A DNA stretch of 6,935 nucleotides from Casp-actino8 sp046091365 (GTDB taxonomy: Bacteria > Actinomycetota > Acidimicrobiia > Acidimicrobiales > Ilumatobacteraceae), in assembly GCA_046091365.1 (NCBI GenBank), contig JBJTBM010000126.1, forward strand, positions 1 to 6,935, read 5' to 3'. Below the pieces are notes generated by a model that did not search any database, was not told the DNA's origin, and worked only from the letters and a program-made list of their open reading frames with translations. The translations under genes and the position numbers were made by a program. Positions 1 to 6,334 of the stretch are shown here, piece by piece; the first letter of the stretch is position 1, and each line of letters opens with the position of its first letter.

Positions 1-1695
1 CAGGTCGTGATCGACCGGCTCGTACTTCTGGCCCTGCGAGGCGTAAATGCGCAATTCGCGGAACAGTGAATCCATGCCGAAGGTGCGGGCCTCGTCGGGG
101 ATGATCGGCACCACGCGCGAACCGAACTTCTCGTCGCGCGCGAGGTTTCGCAAGAGGCGCGTGAAGGCCATGGTTGTGCTCACGGCCTGTCCGCCTGAGC
201 CACCGTCGAATTCGGCGAAGGCGGCGCCATCGGGGAGTTCGATGGGACGACGCGCGCGAACGACGCGCTTGGGTATCGATCCGCCCAACGCCCGACGACG
301 CTCGATCAGGTACTGGTACTCGATCGATCCCTCGCTCGGACGGAAGTACGGGGGCACGTCGCCCTCGAGTGCCGAGTCGGGAATCTCGTCGTTGAGGTAG
401 AGACGATCGCGGAGCGCACGCAATTGGTCGGCGTTCATCTTCTTGATCTGGTGGGTCGCGTTGCGGCCCTCGATCTCGGGTCCGAGCGTCCACCCCTTCA
501 CCGTCTTGCACAGGATCGCCGTGGGTCGACCACTGCCCAGGTTCTGGGCGGCGGCGCGGTAGGCGGCGTACAACTTGCGGTAGTCGTGGCCCCCGCGGGG
601 AAGTGTGCGCAACTCGTCGTCGGAGAGATGGGCGACCATCTGGCGCAGACGCGGGTCGGGGCCGAAGAAGTTCTCGCGGATGAAGTTGCCGTCCTCGACG
701 GTGTAGCGCTGGAACTCACCGTCGACGGTGGAGTTCATCTTGTTCAGCAACACGCCGTCCTTGTCCTGGGCCAACAGGTTGTCCCACTTGGAACCCCAGA
801 TCACCTTGATGACGTTCCAGCCCGCGCCTCGGAAGACCGCCTCGAGTTCCTGGATGATTTTGCCGTTGCCGCGCACCGGTCCGTCGAGACGCTGCAGGTT
901 GCAGTTCACGACGAAGACCAGATTGTCGAGTTGTTCGCGCGCGGCCAGCGAGAGCGCGCCGAGCGTCTCGGGTTCGTCGGTCTCGCCGTCGCCGATGTAC
1001 GCCCAGACGCGACTGTTGCTGGTGTCGTCCAACTGACGATTGAGCAGGTATCGGTTGAAGCGTGCGTGGTAGATCGCGCTGATGGGTCCGAGGCCCATGC
1101 TGACCGTGGGGAACTCCCAGAAATCGGGCATCAATCGCGGGTGCGGGTAGCTGGAGAGGCCGCGACCTCGGCGTCCGATCTCGCGTCGGAAACTGTCGAG
1201 GTCGTCTTCGCCGAGACGTCCTTCGAGGAACGCGCGGGCGTAGACACCGGGTGCGGCGTGACCCTGGAAGTACACGTGATCGCCGGCAGTGCCGTCGTCC
1301 TTGCCGCGGAAGAAGTGGTTGAAACCGATCTCGTACAACGAGGCCGAGCTGGCGAAAGTGGAGAGGTGACCACCGATGCCCTCGGCGTGCTTGTTGGCCC
1401 GAACCACCATGGCCGCGGCGTTCCATCGGATGTAGGCGCGGATGCGCCGCTCGATGTGTTCGTCCCCGGGGAACCACGGCTCGTGCTCGCGGGGAATCGT
1501 GTTGACGTACGGCGTCGACACGGTGGCCGGGAAGCTGACCTGGGCCTCGCGGGCACGTTCGAGCAGTCGCGAGAGCAGATACCGGGCGCGCACCTTGCCG
1601 TGAACGTCGATGACGGCATCGAGAGAGTCGAGCCACTCCTGGGTCTCGCCGGGATCGGTGTCGGGAAGTTGGTGCACGGACCCGTCGAAGAGCAT
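1..1695 (-). CDS. aceE: Pyruvate dehydrogenase E1 component, homodimeric type (partial, C-terminus outside window)
   Basis: This is the thiamine-diphosphate-dependent E1 subunit of the pyruvate dehydrogenase complex, which decarboxylates pyruvate and passes the acetyl group to the lipoyl E2. It reads on the minus strand from ATG at 1695 and is open to the window edge (565 codons, about 63% of the usual ~890-900 aa). Visible landmarks are PWFPGDE near residues 73-79, GGHLSTFASS with H110 (E. coli His106 equivalent), FQGHAAPG with H146, SYPHPRLMPDFWEFPTVS around 182-199, the ThDP/Mg motif GDGETDEPE from 235 ending in NCN at 264-266, QRLDGPVRGNGKIIQE, GGHDYRKLYAAYRA and IIPDEARTFGMDS. The start is well fixed: an in-frame TAA lies at 1716-1714 and no other ATG precedes it. 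The protein therefore begins about 30 residues later than mycobacterial AceE as I recall it. No Shine-Dalgarno is seen. It is divergent from rnhA. Confidence 0.96.
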   Translation of the reverse strand, partial: MLFDGSVHQLPDTDPGETQEWLDSLDAVIDVHGKVRARYLLSRLLERAREAQVSFPATVSTPYVNTIPREHEPWFPGDEHIERRIRAYIRWNAAAMVVRANKHAEGIGGHLSTFASSASLYEIGFNHFFRGKDDGTAGDHVYFQGHAAPGVYARAFLEGRLGEDDLDSFRREIGRRGRGLSSYPHPRLMPDFWEFPTVSMGLGPISAIYHARFNRYLLNRQLDDTSNSRVWAYIGDGETDEPETLGALSLAAREQLDNLVFVVNCNLQRLDGPVRGNGKIIQELEAVFRGAGWNVIKVIWGSKWDNLLAQDKDGVLLNKMNSTVDGEFQRYTVEDGNFIRENFFGPDPRLRQMVAHLSDDELRTLPRGGHDYRKLYAAYRAAAQNLGSGRPTAILCKTVKGWTLGPEIEGRNATHQIKKMNADQLRALRDRLYLNDEIPDSALEGDVPPYFRPSEGSIEYQYLIERRRALGGSIPKRVVRARRPIELPDGAAFAEFDGGSGGQAVSTTMAFTRLLRNLARDEKFGSRVVPIIPDEARTFGMDSLFRELRIYASQGQKYEPVDHDL

Positions 1696-1771
1696 GTCGT
1701 CAGTCTCGCACGGTTACCGCGTGGTAGGGGTCGCTCGCCGACAGGGGCGTCTGTGGGAAACTGGGCCGCTC
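1696..1771. promoter_or_regulatory. Divergent intergenic region between aceE and rnhA
   Basis: This 76-bp gap must hold both 5' regions of the divergent pair. Around 1711-1725 there are small inverted repeats: CGGT-T-ACCG at 1711-1719 and TACC-GCGT-GGTA overlapping it. The 8-mer CGGTTACC at 1711-1718 recurs in reverse complement at 5480-5487, in front of the dehydrogenase gene. I could not find a convincing -35/-10 pair or a Shine-Dalgarno for either gene. Both the promoter assignment and the operator idea are inferences from position and symmetry. Confidence 0.35.
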
Positions 1772-2251
1772 ATGAATCCTCACCCCTCCTCGCTCGATCA
1801 TGTGCTCGCCGTCTACACCGATGGTGCATGCAGCGGTAATCCCGGACCGGGCGGGTGGGCGTGGGCGGTGGCGCCCGACGGCACGCCGAACGCCTCGGGG
1901 GGTGAAACCCGCACCACCAACCAGCGCATGGAGTTGCTGGCCGCGATCGAGGCGATCCGAACCAACGGCCCGGTCGCACGCGAACACCTCAAGCGACTGG
2001 TCATCGTGAGCGACTCGACGTACGTCGTGAACTGCTTCCGGGAGCGTTGGTGGGTGCGATGGAAGGCCAACGGGTGGCGCAACGCCAAGAAAGAACCGGT
2101 GGCCAACGACGACCTGTGGCGGGAGTTGATCGCCATGTACGAGGCGTACCCCGAGTCCGAACGACCCGATTTCCAGTGGGTGAAGGGGCACAGCGGCGAC
2201 CCGATGAACGATCTGGTCGACCAGTTGGCCGTCGCCCAATGTCAGAAATAG
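1772..2251 (+). CDS. rnhA: Ribonuclease HI
   Basis: This is a 159-aa RNase HI, which cuts the RNA strand of RNA-DNA hybrids (R-loops, replication primers) in the cytoplasm using two metal ions. All expected active-site residues are visible: D17 in YTDGACSGNPGPGGW, E54 in NQRMELLAAIEA, D81 in VSDSTYVVN and D150 in the C-terminal NDLVDQLA. The helper His is H140 in WVKGHSGDP. A basic, Trp-rich segment (residues 92-108, WWVRWKANGWRNAKK) corresponds to the substrate-binding handle of E. coli-type enzymes. Length and motif spacing fit a stand-alone RNase HI with no hybrid-binding domain or phosphatase fusion. ATG 1772 is preferred because the core starts soon after it; a GTG a few codons later would cut into the first strand. 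No clear Shine-Dalgarno is present. It is divergent from aceE, and the next gene starts 129 bp downstream. Confidence 0.96.
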   Translation: MNPHPSSLDHVLAVYTDGACSGNPGPGGWAWAVAPDGTPNASGGETRTTNQRMELLAAIEAIRTNGPVAREHLKRLVIVSDSTYVVNCFRERWWVRWKANGWRNAKKEPVANDDLWRELIAMYEAYPESERPDFQWVKGHSGDPMNDLVDQLAVAQCQK

Positions 2252-2269
2252 GTTCTGAGCAGGGGTGAC

Positions 2270-2299
2270 GTGACCCGCAACGGGTCGATTCGGTACGGT
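2270..2299 (+). promoter_or_regulatory. Candidate promoter for the SpoIID-like gene
   Basis: TACGGT at 2294-2299 fits the actinobacterial -10 consensus TANNNT. GTGACC at 2270-2275 resembles a -35 TTGACA-type box, with an 18-nt spacer. Transcription would start near the purines at 2306-2307, giving a leader of about 75 nt before ATG 2381. No TANNNT lies 6-7 nt upstream of 2381, so this gene does not look leaderless, unlike the two genes further on. Confidence 0.35.
2271..2287 (+). terminator. Candidate hairpin terminator after rnhA
   Basis: GACCCG (2272-2277) and CGGGTC (2281-2286) form a perfect 6-bp stem around a CAA loop, extendable by a T-G wobble. It begins 20 nt after the rnhA stop codon. 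There is no T-run behind it, so it would be a U-poor terminator of the kind proposed in actinobacteria, or simply a helix within a larger leader structure (see 2264-2380). The symmetry is seen directly; termination is inferred. Confidence 0.3.
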
Positions 2300-2305
2300 G
2301 CCCCG

Positions 2306-2380
2306 GATCGGACGACCCGGAGTCCGGGCTTCAGGCCTGCCGTTCGACGGCCGATACCACCGCGTCCGAACCGCGTCACC
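2306..2380 (+). ncRNA. Candidate structured 5' leader directly upstream of the SpoIID-like gene
   Basis: The segment can fold as a three-way junction. An enclosing 7-bp helix pairs TCGGACG (2308-2314) with CGTCCGA (2363-2369). Inside it are a 5-bp hairpin CCCGG-AGT-CCGGG (2316-2328) and a 5-bp hairpin GCCGT-TCG-ACGGC (2339-2351). In a longer transcript, a further 7-bp helix pairs GGTGACG (2264-2270) with CGTCACC (2374-2380), which abuts the ATG at 2381. There is no purine-rich ribosome-binding site before that ATG, and the enclosing helix ends 11 nt upstream of it, so folding could affect initiation. It matches no riboswitch or leader class I recognise: the c-di-AMP (ydaO), c-di-GMP and cobalamin hallmarks are absent. 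All helices are Watson-Crick as read; function is inference, and GC-rich DNA forms stems easily by chance. Confidence 0.3.
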
Positions 2381-5300
2381 ATGAACCTCTGCCGTCGCCT
2401 CCCCCTCCTACTGGTCGCCACCTTGATGGCCGGTGGTGTCGCGGTGGCCGTACCCCAGGGGGCCTCGGCCGCCCCGAGCGATCCGAACGAAGCGGTGGCC
2501 ATCGTGGTCAACGGGCAAGGCAGTGGCCACGGCCGGGGTCTGTCGCAGTACGGCGCCCTCGGCTGGGCCATCGGTCGCCCCGACGGCATCCCGCGCGATT
2601 ACGCGTGGATCCTCGATCACTACTACAGCGACACCGTGATGGGCACCGCCCCCGAGGGTCAGCGCATCACGGTTCGGATGTTGAGTTTCGATGCCGCCAA
2701 CCAGGTCGCCATGATCGCCGCGGCGGGCAACGCACAGTGGTCGCTCAACGGCGTCGTGCAAGCGGGATCGTTCGCCTCCATCGTGGCGCGCAAGGTGAGC
2801 GGCTCGGAGGCGCTCGACGTGTGGGGGTTCCCGTACGCGGCGTGTCCGACCGCGAGCGACCCCCTCACCTGGTGGCAGTACCTCGGTCGCGCGAGTGGTC
2901 CGCGCAGTACCGCGATTCTCGGCTTCTCGGTCCCCGGTGGCGACGACCCGAACACGCCGGCAGCCAACACGCTCGGTCTCTGCGACACCAACCAAGCGGT
3001 GACGCACTACCGAGGGAACTTCTTCGCGTCGTTCAACATCGAAGGTGCCGTGCGACTCGTGAATGACGTTCCCGTCGAGCAGTACCTCCGTGGGGTGGTG
3101 CCACGCGAGTCACCGGCGCTGTGGGGAGACTGGGGAGGCGGAGCGGGCATCAACGCCTTGCGAGCACAGGCCGTGGCCGCGCGCTCGTACGCACTCGCGC
3201 AGAACCGGTATTCGCCCTATGCCAAGACCTGCGACACTGATTCCTGTCAGGTGTACGGCGGAGCCGCGAGCCGACCCAACGCCGCCACGGCGGCCACCAA
3301 CAAAGAGCACGCAAACACCGACCGGGCGATTCTGGACACGGCCCGCATGATCCGTGTGCGCAACTCGGCCCCCACCGTTCCAGTCTCCACCGAATTCTCC
3401 TCGTCGAACGGTGCACGTACGGCGGGCGTGAACTTCCCTCCGGTCGACGATGCCGGTGACCAGGTGGACTTCAACCCGTTCGTGCGTTGGACCCGGGTGA
3501 TCGACATGGCGGGCCTCGCCTCACGTGCCGGACTGACGCGTATCACCCGCATCGAGACCGAGATCGATCCCACACTGTCGGCCAGGGGCACCTACGGAAG
3601 CACGCCGGCATGGGCCGTGAGGTTGCGCATCTACAACGGTTCGCAGTCGGTGACCAAGACCGCGGCGTGGTTGCGCAGCGCCTACGACCTGCCTTCGGAA
3701 TCGATCACGGTGAGGCTCGTCAACCGCGACTTCGCCTCGAGCGATGACTTCGTGTTCATCTCGGACTCGGTGGGAGCGTCGGTGGCGACCTCGACCGGGT
3801 CCGGTGAACTACCCACCGTCCTGAACTCGGTGTTCGACACGTCGACGTTCAACACCGAGTCGAACCGCTGCACAGTTGGCGCGTGTCCTCCCGCGGTCGC
3901 CGACGGAGTGACGGTGGCGCGAAACCTGACCGGCACTCCCGACATTGCGATCGTCGAGTTGGGATACAACGACAACCAATCGAATCTCGGCGGCGAGATC
4001 GATCAGGTGATGCAGGCGCTCGTCGCCAAGGGCGTGCGCGTCGTCGGTTGGGTCACGATGGCCGAACGCCGCAAGACCGGCAGCACGGCGACCTACGCCG
4101 CGGGCAACCGGGCCATTCGTGCCGCGGCGACACGGTGGCCCCAATTGCGTGTGCTCGACTGGGACGGCGCGAGTTGGGGAGGAGCCAAGGACCGCTGGTA
4201 TTCCGACGACGTGCACCTCACCACCACCGGACAGGCCGAGTTCGCCTTGTGGTTGCGCGATCGCGCGATCGAGTTGGGCGGCGGTCGACCCGGTTCACCG
4301 CAGTGGGTCGTGAAGGTGTCGCCCGGTGTCGACCTACGCATCCCGATCCTCGAGACCGCCGGTGCGCCGCAGTCGGGGGTCACCGGTGTCGGCATGAACT
4401 TCACCGTGGTCGACCCCGCGGGTGAGGGCTTTCTCACCGTCTGGCCGTGCGGGGCCGCCAAACCCGATGCATCGAGCCTGAACTTCACGGCGCGGCAGAC
4501 GATCGCCAACGCGGTCGTGTCCCAGGTGGATTCGACCGGTCTCATCTGCGTGTCATCCAACGTGGCGGCACACGTGATCGTCGACGTGAACTCGTGGCTC
4601 ACCTCGGGGGCGGGTTTCACACCGATGGCTCCGTACCGATTGCTCGACACCCGACATGGGGTGGGTGCGCCGCAGTCGAAAGTCGGCGCGCTCGACGGCT
4701 CGGCACCCCCGTTGACGGTGAGATTCGCCGGTGTGAACGGCATCCCGACGACCGGTGTGAGCGCCATCTCGCTGAATCTCACCGCCACCGGAACGTCGGT
4801 AGATCGTTTCGGTGGCTTCGTCACCGTCTATCCGTGTGATGTCGCGTTGCCGAACGTTTCGAGTCTCAACTTCGGTGCCAACGTGAGCGTGCCGAACGCG
4901 GTCGTGGTGCCAATGTCGGCCACCGGTGACGTGTGCTTCCACGTTCGCGGGCGGGCCGACCTGATCGCCGACGTGAACGGTTGGTTCGCGGCCGGGGGCA
5001 GTTTCACCAAGGTCACGCCACAGCGCATCGCCGACACGCGCAACGGCACGGGGGTGGCCCGCGCCCGTGTCGGCGCGTTGAACGGAGGGGGCACGCCGCT
5101 GGAGGTACGGGTGCTGAACGTCGCCGGCGTGCCGGCGGCCGGAGTGGACGCGGTGTCGATCAACGTGACCGCCACCGGAACTCGCGCCAACGCTTTCGGT
5201 GGTTACGTGACCGTGTACCAGTGCGGCTCCATCCCGGACGCCTCGACGTTGAACTTCGCCAACGGTCAGACCGTGCCCAACGCGGCCATCGCCCGGGTGT

Positions 5301-5455
5301 CGGCCAACGGCACGGTGTGCATCATGGTGTACGGGGAGGCCGACGTGATCGTGGACGTGAACGGTTGGTTCGGCTCGGCCCGGGGCTTCTCGGGAATGAC
5401 TCCGGTGCGTGTCAGCGACACACGTAACGGTCTCGGTTCGGTACCGGGCAAGTAG
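2381..5455 (+). CDS. Exported SpoIID/LytB-domain protein fused to an SGNH-hydrolase-like domain and C-terminal surface repeats
   Basis: This is a 1024-aa secreted, probably cell-wall-acting protein. Residues 1-30 are a signal peptide (Arg-rich start, hydrophobic core, ASA-AP cleavage). A SpoIID/LytB domain spans about 38-447: GSGHGRGLSQYG at 47-58, VEQYLRGVVPRE at 232-243, AQAVAARSYAL, and CDTDSC at 284-289 leading to QVYGG. SpoIID-type enzymes are lytic transglycosylases of peptidoglycan, and E243 aligns with the proposed catalytic Glu. Residues ~455-635 resemble an SGNH hydrolase: FISDSVG with S463, GYND at 528-531, and DDVHL with D609 and H612; C497 and C502 may pair. From ~640 come repeated units (see repeat entry). 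ATG 2381 is chosen because it starts the signal peptide. A GTG at 2270 with AGGGG at 2261-2265 would add 37 Arg/Pro-rich residues and seems less likely. Sporulation is not implied, since LytB-domain proteins also occur in non-sporulating bacteria. The substrates are unproven. Confidence 0.9.
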   Translation: MNLCRRLPLLLVATLMAGGVAVAVPQGASAAPSDPNEAVAIVVNGQGSGHGRGLSQYGALGWAIGRPDGIPRDYAWILDHYYSDTVMGTAPEGQRITVRMLSFDAANQVAMIAAAGNAQWSLNGVVQAGSFASIVARKVSGSEALDVWGFPYAACPTASDPLTWWQYLGRASGPRSTAILGFSVPGGDDPNTPAANTLGLCDTNQAVTHYRGNFFASFNIEGAVRLVNDVPVEQYLRGVVPRESPALWGDWGGGAGINALRAQAVAARSYALAQNRYSPYAKTCDTDSCQVYGGAASRPNAATAATNKEHANTDRAILDTARMIRVRNSAPTVPVSTEFSSSNGARTAGVNFPPVDDAGDQVDFNPFVRWTRVIDMAGLASRAGLTRITRIETEIDPTLSARGTYGSTPAWAVRLRIYNGSQSVTKTAAWLRSAYDLPSESITVRLVNRDFASSDDFVFISDSVGASVATSTGSGELPTVLNSVFDTSTFNTESNRCTVGACPPAVADGVTVARNLTGTPDIAIVELGYNDNQSNLGGEIDQVMQALVAKGVRVVGWVTMAERRKTGSTATYAAGNRAIRAAATRWPQLRVLDWDGASWGGAKDRWYSDDVHLTTTGQAEFALWLRDRAIELGGGRPGSPQWVVKVSPGVDLRIPILETAGAPQSGVTGVGMNFTVVDPAGEGFLTVWPCGAAKPDASSLNFTARQTIANAVVSQVDSTGLICVSSNVAAHVIVDVNSWLTSGAGFTPMAPYRLLDTRHGVGAPQSKVGALDGSAPPLTVRFAGVNGIPTTGVSAISLNLTATGTSVDRFGGFVTVYPCDVALPNVSSLNFGANVSVPNAVVVPMSATGDVCFHVRGRADLIADVNGWFAAGGSFTKVTPQRIADTRNGTGVARARVGALNGGGTPLEVRVLNVAGVPAAGVDAVSINVTATGTRANAFGGYVTVYQCGSIPDASTLNFANGQTVPNAAIARVSANGTVCIMVYGEADVIVDVNGWFGSARGFSGMTPVRVSDTRNGLGSVPGK
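4298..5452 (+). repeat. Array of ~128-residue C-terminal protein repeats (three bodies plus a fourth stub)
   Basis: Within the exported protein, homologous units recur. The lead motif (L/I/V)xDTRxGxG occurs with its Asp at residues 756, 885 and 1013, spaced 129 and 128. Each body has GVxAxSxNxTxTG-like, (F/Y)(L/V)TV(W/Y)xC, SxLNF, VPNAxV and VI(V/A)DVNxW(F/L) blocks. Each body also has a Cys pair 32-33 residues apart: C690/C723, C819/C852 and C948/C980, plausible disulfides in an exported beta-rich fold. The first body lacks its DTR lead and is joined straight to the SGNH-like domain. The last DTR lead is followed by only about 11 residues before the stop. Such repeats are familiar on actinobacterial surface proteins, where a cell-envelope or carbohydrate-binding role is a guess. 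I do not recall a formal family name. Confidence 0.85.
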
Positions 5456-5457
5456 GG

Positions 5458-5487
5458 CGGTTCGTCCCGGTTCGAATGGGGTAACCG
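5458..5487 (+). promoter_or_regulatory. Candidate operator: CGGTTCG direct repeats and a CGGTT/AACCG inverted repeat
   Basis: CGGTTCG occurs at 5458-5464 and again at 5468-5474, exactly 10 bp apart (one helical turn). A third copy lies at 5434-5440, inside the end of the upstream gene. The second intergenic copy also forms an inverted repeat, CGGTT (5468-5472) with AACCG (5483-5487), over a 10-nt spacer. The block covers the expected -35 position of the dehydrogenase promoter (-10 at 5502-5507), as a repressor site might. An alternative is a weak terminator for the upstream gene: ACCGGG at 5443-5448 pairs with CCCGGT at 5466-5471. No regulator gene is in the window. Confidence 0.25.
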
Positions 5488-5501
5488 AAGTGAATGGTGT
5501 C

Positions 5502-5507
5502 TAGCCT
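5502..5507 (+). promoter_or_regulatory. -10 box of a leaderless promoter for the dehydrogenase gene
   Basis: TAGCCT matches TANNNT and ends 7 nt before ATG 5515, so transcription would begin at or next to the A of the start codon. No Shine-Dalgarno precedes the ATG. A clear -35 is missing, which is common for actinobacterial promoters. Confidence 0.5.
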
Positions 5508-5514
5508 GACGACC

Positions 5515-6291
5515 ATGGACATCAACGGAGCAAGCGCAATCGTCACTGGTGGAGCATCGGGAATCGGAGCCGCCACCGCTCGTCTTCTGGCCGCCAAGGG
5601 CGCCAAGGTGGTCGTGGCCGACCTGCAGGCCGACAAGGGAGAAGCCGTCGCCAAGGAGATCGGCGGGGCGTTCTGCAAGGTGGATGTCACAAAGACCGAG
5701 GACATCATGAATGCGGTCGAAATGGCCAAGAGCATGGGACCGTTGCGGGTGTTGGTGAATTCGGCCGGTATCGGTTGGGCGCAGCGCACGGTAGGGCGCG
5801 ACGGCTCGTACGACTCGGCGGCCAACCTCGACGCGTACAAGAAGGTCATCGCGATCAACCTGATCGGAACGTTCGACTGCATTCGCCTCGCGGCCACCGC
5901 GATGAGCACCACCGAGCCGTTGAACGACGGTGAGCGCGGTGCGATCGTCAACATCGCGTCGGTGGCGGCGTTCGACGGTCAGATCGGTCAGGCCGCGTAC
6001 TCGTCGTCGAAGGGCGGAGTCGTGGGCATGACCCTGCCGGTGGCGCGCGACCTGGCCGCCGTGGGCATCCGCGTGAACACGGTGGCTCCGGGTCTGATCA
6101 ACACGCCGATTTACGGTGAGGGCGAAGGCAGTGAGCAGTTCAAGGAGAAGCTGCAGACGGGGGTGTTGTTCCCGAACCGTCTGGGTTACGGCACCGAGTT
6201 GGCGTCGATGGTGGTGGAGTGCGTCACCAACAGCTACATGAACGCCGAGACCATCCGCGTGGATGGCGGCATCCGCATGCCACCCAAGTGA
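5515..6291 (+). CDS. Short-chain dehydrogenase, HSD17B10 / type-2 3-hydroxyacyl-CoA dehydrogenase group
   Basis: This is a 258-aa cytoplasmic SDR oxidoreductase, complete and of classical length. The Rossmann cofactor motif is TGGASGIG at 11-18. D36 after the second strand (VVVADLQ) predicts NAD(H) rather than NADP(H). D57 fits the adenine contact, NSAG is at 82-85, N115 is the tetrad Asn, and the triad is S149, Y162, K166 (YSSSK). PG at 192-193 follows. The stretch from NIASVAAFDGQIGQAAYSSSKGG through MTLPVARDLA to the C-terminal ETIRVDGGIRM closely follows mammalian HSD10 as I recall it. That family oxidises 3-hydroxyacyl-CoA and 2-methyl-3-hydroxybutyryl-CoA (isoleucine, fatty acid and sterol breakdown). 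ATG 5515 is chosen over ATG 5494 because homologues start just before the first strand and a -10 box sits 7 nt upstream. No acyl-CoA gene neighbours are present, so the exact substrate is open. Confidence 0.93.
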   Translation: MDINGASAIVTGGASGIGAATARLLAAKGAKVVVADLQADKGEAVAKEIGGAFCKVDVTKTEDIMNAVEMAKSMGPLRVLVNSAGIGWAQRTVGRDGSYDSAANLDAYKKVIAINLIGTFDCIRLAATAMSTTEPLNDGERGAIVNIASVAAFDGQIGQAAYSSSKGGVVGMTLPVARDLAAVGIRVNTVAPGLINTPIYGEGEGSEQFKEKLQTGVLFPNRLGYGTELASMVVECVTNSYMNAETIRVDGGIRMPPK

Positions 6292-6322
6292 CACGTTGGT
6301 ACGGAGTCTCCTTGCTCTGGGG

Positions 6323-6328
6323 TACTCT
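6323..6328 (+). promoter_or_regulatory. -10 box of a leaderless promoter for the HIT gene
   Basis: TACTCT matches TANNNT and ends 6 nt before ATG 6335, which places the transcription start on the start codon. There is no Shine-Dalgarno and no recognisable -35 at normal spacing. The same arrangement occurs at the preceding gene, so the HIT gene probably has its own transcript despite the short 43-bp gap. Confidence 0.5.
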
Positions 6329-6334
6329 CGCCTG

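Noticed and set aside
424..1839. Long plus-strand ORF (471 codons) opposite aceE
   Set aside because: It is antisense to an unmistakable AceE and runs into rnhA. Its low-complexity Val/Glu/Gly-rich translation is a by-product of the GC-rich codons of aceE.
2281..2391. A tRNA-like reading of the minus strand (translation resembles tRNA-derived 'GGIGRR' artefacts)
   Set aside because: No cloverleaf could be built. There is no TTCRA-type T-loop with a 5-bp stem beside a 7-bp acceptor on either strand. The helices fit a three-way junction instead.
4298..5452. Tandem DNA repeat or CRISPR-like array
   Set aside because: The periodicity (~385 bp) is at the protein level with diverged nucleotides and no short identical repeats with unique spacers.
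2381..5455. SpoIID domain as evidence for endospore formation
   Set aside because: SpoIID/LytB domains are widespread in secreted proteins of non-sporulating actinobacteria, and no other sporulation gene is in the window.
6263..6334. Upstream ATG extension of the HIT protein from 6263
   Set aside because: It would overlap the dehydrogenase C-terminus and place the promoter-like TACTCT inside the gene. The HIT fold begins with the Cys motif just after ATG 6335.
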